From contig JASFRI010000120.1 of the NCBI GenBank assembly GCA_050115015.1, positions 1 through 10,880 of the forward strand: a DNA stretch of 10,880 nt, in the 5' to 3' direction. A program made the translations under genes and the position numbers. Position 1 is the first letter of the stretch. Every line of letters starts with the position of its first letter. Positions 6,215 to 10,880 of the stretch are shown in pieces. The notes under the pieces were generated by a model. That model did not search any database and was not told the DNA's origin. It saw nothing but the letters and a program-made list of their open reading frames with translations. The stretch is from JASFRI01 sp050115015 (GTDB taxonomy: Bacteria; Acidobacteriota; Polarisedimenticolia; CBDVAL01).

Positions 6215-7737
6215 GCGCACGGCTGGACGGGATCGTCATCGGCGCCGGTGCCAACGGACTGACCGCCGCCGCGACCCTGGGGAAGGCGGGCCGGCGGATT
6301 CTGGTGCTCGAGGCGCGGGATGCCATCGGCGGGCTCGCCGGGTCGATCGAGTTCCAGCCTGGCTTCCGCGGCCCCGGCCCGCTGCACGACACCGGCAGGC
6401 TGCGCCCGTGGGTCGTGCGCGAGCTGGGGCTCGAGGCTCACGGCCTGCGCCTGCGGGCGCGTCCCGAGCCGCTCACCGCGATCGACGATTCCGGCGGTGC
6501 GGTCACGCTGAGCGGGGACCTGGAGCAGACCGCCGCCGCGTTGGATCGGGCCGCGGCCGGGGACGGCAAGGCCTGGCGGCGCTACCACGCGGATCACGCC
6601 GCGATCCTGGACCTCCTCCGCGCCTTCGTGGACGAGCCCCCGGTGGACCTCGTCCACGCCGAGTCGATGGGCCTGTGGGATCTCGGCCGCCGTGCGCTGC
6701 GGGTCCGGCGGCTCGGCCGGCGGCAGATGATGGAGGCGCTGCGGTTACCCGCTCTCAGCATCCGCGATGCCCTCGGGGAGTACTTCCGCGGCGGGCTGGT
6801 CCAGGCGGCCCTGGCCCTCCCCGCGGTGGGCGGCACGTGGACGGCCCCGCGATCTCCCGGGAGCAACCTGAACCTGCTCCTGGATCGGGCCACCTCGGGG
6901 CCCGGCGTCGAGGGCGGCGGCGCTGCCCTGCTGGCGGCGCTGGAGCGCTGTGCGCGTTCCTGCGGCGTGGACCTGCGGACCGGTGCCGAGGTGGCCGCCG
7001 TCCTCGTGGATCGTGGGCGGGTGCGTGGGGTGCGACTCGCGGGCGGCGAGGCGGTCGAGGCCCCGCGCGTGATCTCGTCGATCCACCCGGCCAGCCTGCT
7101 GCTGGATCGACTGCCCCTCGGCGCGCTCACCTGGAGGACACGGCGTCGCGTCGAGAACTTCCGCAGCCGTGGCACCACGTCTCAGGTGCTCCTCGCCCTC
7201 GGCGGACCACCCGCCTTCCGCGGCGCCGGGAGACCGTTGCCTCGGGTCGTCCTGGCTCCCGACCTCGAGGCCATCGAGAGGGCCTTCGACCCCGTGAAGT
7301 ACCGACAGGTCGGGCGGCCGGTCCTCGAGTACCACGCCGTGGAGGGGGGCGCCGGCGGCGGAGGAGTCGTGGCCTCCGTCCTGGTCCACTTCACCCCCTA
7401 CCACCGGGAGCCCGCCTGGGACGAGGACGCCCGGGAACGGCTGGGAGATCTGGTGCTGGAGATCCTGGAGGCCCACGCGCCGGGAATCGGGGCCCGGCTC
7501 CAGGGCCGCCTGGTGCGCACGCCTCGCGATCTGGAAGCGGCGTATTCGCTGCCCGGCGGGCACATTCACCACGGCGAGCATGCCCTCGACCAGCTCCTGG
7601 TGCGACCGGTCCCGGAGTGTTGCCGCTACCGGACACCGGTGGAAGGGCTGTGGCTGTGCGGTGGCGGCAGCCATCCCGGGGGAGGCCTGACCTGCGCGCC
7701 CGGCGGCCTGGCCGCGAAGGCGATCCTCGGCGAGTAG
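6211..7737 (+). CDS. FAD-dependent oxidoreductase, phytoene desaturase/PYROXD2 type (second of two)
   Basis: This 508-residue protein is a diverged paralogue of the preceding gene product. It has IVIGAGANG (glycine loop 11-16), VLVLEAR and GGLAGS at the N-terminus, and GHIHHGEHALDQLL then GLWLCGGGSHPGGGLTCAPG at the C-terminus. The N-terminal substrate-side region and the middle are quite different from the first copy, and two cysteines appear in the C-terminal FAD motif where the first has Gly and Met. The start is taken as GTG at 6211 (the GTGA overlap, with GGGGGA upstream); an in-frame GTG at 6196 would add five residues inside the upstream gene. Tandem arrangement and coupling suggest a heteromeric complex or two successive oxidations, which is inference. 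It is the last gene of this operon. Confidence 0.87.
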   Translation: MSARLDGIVIGAGANGLTAAATLGKAGRRILVLEARDAIGGLAGSIEFQPGFRGPGPLHDTGRLRPWVVRELGLEAHGLRLRARPEPLTAIDDSGGAVTLSGDLEQTAAALDRAAAGDGKAWRRYHADHAAILDLLRAFVDEPPVDLVHAESMGLWDLGRRALRVRRLGRRQMMEALRLPALSIRDALGEYFRGGLVQAALALPAVGGTWTAPRSPGSNLNLLLDRATSGPGVEGGGAALLAALERCARSCGVDLRTGAEVAAVLVDRGRVRGVRLAGGEAVEAPRVISSIHPASLLLDRLPLGALTWRTRRRVENFRSRGTTSQVLLALGGPPAFRGAGRPLPRVVLAPDLEAIERAFDPVKYRQVGRPVLEYHAVEGGAGGGGVVASVLVHFTPYHREPAWDEDARERLGDLVLEILEAHAPGIGARLQGRLVRTPRDLEAAYSLPGGHIHHGEHALDQLLVRPVPECCRYRTPVEGLWLCGGGSHPGGGLTCAPGGLAAKAILGE

Positions 7738-7786
7738 CCCCGGAAGGGACGCGGCTCGCCCGCCTGGCGTTGGACCTCCTTGACGC

Positions 7787-7826
7787 GTGCCCGACCCGCC
7801 TGCGGCGGTGGGCCGGGGCCCGGCAC
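7787..7826 (+). terminator. possible GC-rich terminator hairpin
   Basis: In the 166-base gap after the second FAD gene, CCGCC-TGC-GGCGG (7796-7808) is enclosed by GTGCC (7787-7791) pairing with GGCAC (7822-7826). There is no U tract, so it is not a classical intrinsic terminator. It may still end or slow transcription before the next promoter. Confidence 0.25.
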
Positions 7827-7860
7827 GACATTTCGCGGATCCGGCCGGCTATGGCAGAAT
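7825..7860 (+). promoter_or_regulatory. candidate promoter of the transporter pair (shared element, copy 2)
   Basis: CGACA at 7826-7830 and TATGGCAGAAT at 7850-7860, again 19 bases apart, repeat the element at 3349-3383 before the GcvT operon. Just after CGACA both copies also carry TTCCGCG- or TTTCGCG-like sequence. It ends 43 bases before the ATG of the AGCS gene, a distance close to the 39 bases at copy 1. The ATG embedded in the element could open a 21-codon upstream frame, but it lacks a ribosome site. Confidence 0.5.
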
Positions 7861-7903
7861 GGCGGCTCCGCGCGCCCCCGCGCCCGGATCGAGCGGAGAT
7901 CCC

Positions 7904-9679
7904 ATGGACTTCCTGAGCCACATCGAGGAGTTGCTGCGCGGCTTCTCCGACTTCATGTCGTACTACGTCTGGGAGATCGGCGTTCCCGTGGGGGACGAGA
8001 CGATTCCCGGTGTGGTCATCGCGCTGCTGGGGACCGGCCTCTTCCTCACCCTCCGGCTCGGATTCATCCAGATCCGCCGCATCGGCCACGGCTTCGCCGT
8101 CACCTCCGGGAAGTACGACGATCCAGACGAGCCCGGCGACGTCTCCCATTTCCAGGCCCTGACCACGGCCCTGTCGGCGACCGTCGGGATCGGCAACATC
8201 GCCGGCGTGGCCATCGCCATCCACTGGGGCGGGCCGGGGGCCCTGTTCTGGATGTGGGCCACCGCGTTTCTCGGGATGGCGACGAAGTACTCGGAGGTCA
8301 CCCTCGCCCAGCACTACCGGAACGTGGAGGGCGTCGACAGGGATCCGCGCCGGTGGGAGGGGACCGTTTCCGGGGGACCGATGTACTACATCGAGAAGGG
8401 GCTGGGCCGGCACTGGAAGTTCCTGGCGGTCTACTTCGCCTTCCTGCTGGCCATCACCGCGTTCCTCACCGGCAATGCGGCACAGGCCAACACCGTCGCC
8501 GACGCCCTGCGGACCGAGTTCGCGGTCCCGAAGGCGGTGACGGGGATCGGCATCGCGGCCATCGTCGCCGCGGTCATCCTCGGAGGGATCACCCGGATCG
8601 GCCGGGTCACCGCGGTGCTGGCACCCGTCATGGCGGTGACCTACGTCCTGGGTGCCCTCACGATCCTGCTGCTGCACTACGATCACATCCTGCCGACCCT
8701 CGCCCTTATCTTCAGGGAGGCCTTCAACCCCTCCGCCGGTGTGGCCGGCACGGGGATCGGGGCCGTCCTGGTGACGATGATGTGGGGCGTCCGGCGGGGG
8801 TTGTTCTCCAACGAGGCGGGCCAGGGCTCCGCCCCGATCGCCCATGCCGCCGCCAAGACCGACGAGCCCGTCTCCGAGGGGGTGGTCGCGCTCCTGGAGC
8901 CGTTCATCGACACCATCGTGATCTGCACGATGACGGGGCTGGTCATCATCTCCACCGGTGTCTGGACCGACCGTCCCGCCACGGAGCTGACCCTCGACAG
9001 GGGGGACCTCTCGTGGGTCGTCGTGGCGGAGGACGGCCGCGCCCACGAGCTCGAGGCGCCTCCCGAGGAGATCACCGTCGTGGCCGGGCGCGTGGCGGAA
9101 CCCGCCGGGTCGCCGCGGCTGGCCTGGCACGAAGTGGTGGTCGACGAGCTGTTCGTGGATCCGGAGCAGACCGAGCCCTTCACGGGACGGCTGCTGCCCG
9201 GCCAGGGACAGGCGGTGACCGCGTCCGGCGAGACGTTCTCCTCGCTCTACGGTCCCGCTGCCGAGAGCGGCGCTCCCCTCACCACACTGGCCTTCGAGCG
9301 CGGCCTCGGGCGCGCGGGACGGATGATCGTCGTGGCCTGCGTCTTCCTCTTCGCGATCTCCACGGCGATCTCGTGGAGCTATTACGGGGATCGCTGCGCG
9401 AACTACCTGTTCGGCGGAAAGGCCGTGCTTCCCTACAAGCTGGCCTTCGTCGTCATGCACTTCCTCGGGGCGGTGCTGCCCCTGAGCGTGGTCTGGGACC
9501 TCGGCGATATCTTCCTGGGCATGGTGATCCTGCCGAACCTCCTGGCGCTCCTCCTCCTCTCGCCCAAGCTCGCCGAGCTCACCCGGAGCTACTTCGAGCG
9601 CCGCCCCTGGATCGAGAACGCCGCGGCGCACCGTCGCTGGAAGGACCAGCGGTCGCACCGCCCGGAGGGCGACCGGTGA
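7904..9679 (+). CDS. AGCS-family sodium:alanine/glycine symporter with a large insert
   Basis: This is a 591-residue inner-membrane transporter, larger than the usual 440-540 residues. It has family hallmarks: TVGIGNIAGVA and GGPGALFWMW in the N-terminal third, TKYSEVTLAQHYR, and the signature GLFSNEAGQGSAPIAHAAAK at about 299-318, followed by the FIDTIVICTMTGL helix. Family members use sodium or protons to import alanine, glycine or related small amino acids. The surplus length is a hydrophilic, acidic, valine-rich block at about residues 356-453, placed between GVWT and GAPLTTLAF where ordinary members have a short turn. Ten or more membrane segments are evident. The ATG at 7904 follows CGGAGA five bases upstream. 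Its stop overlaps the next gene's GTG. Substrate cannot be assigned; the neighbouring C1/flavin operon suggests an amino acid or its N-methyl derivative. Confidence 0.9.
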   Translation: MDFLSHIEELLRGFSDFMSYYVWEIGVPVGDETIPGVVIALLGTGLFLTLRLGFIQIRRIGHGFAVTSGKYDDPDEPGDVSHFQALTTALSATVGIGNIAGVAIAIHWGGPGALFWMWATAFLGMATKYSEVTLAQHYRNVEGVDRDPRRWEGTVSGGPMYYIEKGLGRHWKFLAVYFAFLLAITAFLTGNAAQANTVADALRTEFAVPKAVTGIGIAAIVAAVILGGITRIGRVTAVLAPVMAVTYVLGALTILLLHYDHILPTLALIFREAFNPSAGVAGTGIGAVLVTMMWGVRRGLFSNEAGQGSAPIAHAAAKTDEPVSEGVVALLEPFIDTIVICTMTGLVIISTGVWTDRPATELTLDRGDLSWVVVAEDGRAHELEAPPEEITVVAGRVAEPAGSPRLAWHEVVVDELFVDPEQTEPFTGRLLPGQGQAVTASGETFSSLYGPAAESGAPLTTLAFERGLGRAGRMIVVACVFLFAISTAISWSYYGDRCANYLFGGKAVLPYKLAFVVMHFLGAVLPLSVVWDLGDIFLGMVILPNLLALLLLSPKLAELTRSYFERRPWIENAAAHRRWKDQRSHRPEGDR

Positions 9680-10880
9680 GCGCCACCGCGGGCCGAGGGG
9701 AGTGGAGCTCGAGGCTCGGCTTCATCCTGGCCGCCGCCGGCTCGGCCATCGGGCTGGGGAACATCTGGCGCTTTCCGTACACTGCCGGACAGTACGGCGG
9801 GGGAGCCTTCGTCCTCGTCTACCTGCTCTTCGTGGCCGCCATCGGCATGCCCGTGATCCTCGCCGAGCTCTCCCTGGGCCGCAGGACGAAACGCAACGCT
9901 GTGGGGGCGTTCCGTGCCCTCTTTCCCCGGTCCTGGTGGCCGGCGGTGGGCGGACTGGGGGTCGTGACGGGCTTCGGCATCCTGTCGTTCTACAGCGTGA
10001 TCGCCGGCTGGACCCTGAAGTACGCCTGGTGGTCCGCCACGGGGAAGTTCAGCGGCTACATCGGCGGGGACGAGAGCGCCGCCCTGTTCGAGCACCTCAC
10101 CGGCGATGGCTGGTCGATGATCCTCCTCACCGGCCTCTTCCTCGCGCTGACCGCGGTCGTCGTGCAGCGGGGTGTCAGCGCCGGCATCGAACGATCCGTC
10201 AAGGTGCTGATGCCGATCTTTTTCCTCCTGCTCGTCCTGCTGGTACTGCGATCGGTGACGCTGGAGGGAGCCGGGGAGGGGCTCGAGTTCCTGTTCGACT
10301 TCGACCTGTCGAAGCTCAACGCGGGGGCGATCGTCAGTGCCCTCGGGCAGGCGCTGTTCAGCCTGTCCATCGGGATGGGCGCTATGATCACGTACGGGTC
10401 GTACTTCCCGAAGGACGAGGACCTACCGTCCGCGGGCGTCACGGTGGCGATATTCGACACGGCGATCGCGCTGGTGGCGGGACTGATGATCTTCCCGGCG
10501 CTGTTCCACGCCGGACAGGAGCCCACGGCCGGTCCCGGCCTGGTCTTCGTGGTGATGCCGACGATCTTCAGCAGCTTTCCCGGGGGCGCCGTCGCGGCGA
10601 CGTTGTTCGGCACCGCGTTCTACGTCCTGCTGGCGATCGCGGCCCTGACCTCCACCATCAGCCTCCTCGAGGTGATCGTGGCGTACTTCATCGACGAGCG
10701 GGGATGGAGCCGGCCGGGCGCCACCTGGCTGCTCGCCGGCACCTGCTTCGTGCTGGCGGTTCCCTCGGCGCTGTCCAACGGGGCCGTCTCCTGGCTGAGC
10801 AGCCTGCCGGGGGTCGGCATGGACTTCCTGAGCCTGGCGAACATCATCTTCGGGAACTACTTCCTCAGCATCGGGGCGAC
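9676..10880 (+). CDS. NSS-family sodium symporter (LeuT/SNF type), 3' end outside the window
   Basis: This is a partial gene: 401 codons are visible and the frame is open to the window edge. The protein is a sodium-coupled amino-acid transporter of the neurotransmitter:sodium symporter family. TM1 carries the diagnostic WSSRLGFILAAAGSAIGLGN then IWRFPY (10-35), including Arg32, which corresponds to the outer gate Arg30 of LeuT. MDFLSLANIIFGNY near the end supplies Asp383, matching the gate partner Asp404. TM7 reads ALGQALFSLSIGMGAMITYGSY, followed by FDTAIALVAGLMIFP with acidic Asp261, as in many chloride-independent bacterial members. The GTG start at 9676 overlaps the AGCS stop as GTGA and follows GGAGG (9664-9668). 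Nearly the whole core is present; bacterial homologues are typically about 440-500 residues. Substrate is unknown. Confidence 0.93.
   Translation, partial: MSATAGRGEWSSRLGFILAAAGSAIGLGNIWRFPYTAGQYGGGAFVLVYLLFVAAIGMPVILAELSLGRRTKRNAVGAFRALFPRSWWPAVGGLGVVTGFGILSFYSVIAGWTLKYAWWSATGKFSGYIGGDESAALFEHLTGDGWSMILLTGLFLALTAVVVQRGVSAGIERSVKVLMPIFFLLLVLLVLRSVTLEGAGEGLEFLFDFDLSKLNAGAIVSALGQALFSLSIGMGAMITYGSYFPKDEDLPSAGVTVAIFDTAIALVAGLMIFPALFHAGQEPTAGPGLVFVVMPTIFSSFPGGAVAATLFGTAFYVLLAIAALTSTISLLEVIVAYFIDERGWSRPGATWLLAGTCFVLAVPSALSNGAVSWLSSLPGVGMDFLSLANIIFGNYFLSIGA

Noticed and set aside
4610..7737. Carotenoid biosynthesis operon
   Set aside because: The FAD proteins resemble CrtI at the superfamily level, but no phytoene synthase, GGPP synthase or cyclase is nearby, and the operon starts with a GcvT-fold gene.
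6039..7916. 625-codon plus-strand frame overlapping the second FAD gene
   Set aside because: It is an out-of-frame shadow of the FAD genes, with arginine- and proline-rich sequence and no family features.
7851..7916. Short upstream frame starting at the ATG inside TATGGCAGAAT (MAEWRLR...), with a comparable ATG GCA GAA at 3374
   Set aside because: There is no ribosome site before either ATG and the two peptides diverge after three residues. The shared bases are better explained as a promoter element.
7391..9658. Long minus-strand open frame (755 codons) opposite the transporter
   Set aside because: It is antisense to the clear AGCS gene, rich in Gly/Arg/Asp/His, with no recognisable motif.
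1..10880. CRISPR arrays, tRNA or rRNA genes, phage genes, toxin-antitoxin pairs
   Set aside because: I saw no regularly spaced repeats, cloverleaf with CCA-type end, rRNA-like conserved sequence or phage or toxin proteins in the window.

Overview
The window is very GC-rich bacterial DNA with tightly packed genes, short Shine-Dalgarno sequences and four-base ATGA/GTGA start-stop overlaps. Nothing in it fixes the phylum. A high-GC Gram-negative such as Acidobacteriota, Gemmatimonadota or Myxococcota would fit, but that is a guess from composition and gene content. The IS element at the left is visibly less GC-rich than the rest, consistent with recent arrival.

Layout. (1) 1-74 is a short flank with no gene I can support. 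(2) 77-1268 is a complete IS630-family insertion sequence: intact transposase, matched terminal inverted repeats and TA target duplication. It sits exactly in the TAG stop codon of the next gene, and the stop is restored by the IS end. (3) 1268-3262, minus strand, is a two-gene operon: a zinc-finger-less DnaJ/CbpA-type co-chaperone followed 12 bases later by a single-pass membrane protein of unknown function. (4) 3263-3422 is a divergent promoter region. (5) 3423-7737, plus strand, is a three-gene, translationally coupled operon: a GcvT-fold (folate-dependent aminomethyltransferase-like) protein and two tandem FAD proteins of the phytoene desaturase/PYROXD2-type amine oxidoreductase family. 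(6) 7904 to the right edge, plus strand, is a second coupled pair: an AGCS-family sodium:alanine/glycine symporter carrying an unusual soluble insert of about 98 residues, and an NSS-family sodium symporter cut off by the window end.

How the parts may work together. A tetrahydrofolate-type methyl/aminomethyl transferase beside two flavin amine oxidoreductases recalls the fused FAD + GcvT architecture of dimethylglycine dehydrogenase and sarcosine oxidase, but here it is split into separate genes and uses a different flavin fold. The two sodium-coupled amino-acid-type transporters that follow have the same promoter-like element (CGACA-N19-TATGGCAGAAT) upstream as the GcvT operon. The economical hypothesis is uptake plus oxidative C1 removal or catabolism of a (possibly N-methylated) amino acid. 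The substrate is unknown, and this module is the best candidate here for an undescribed system.
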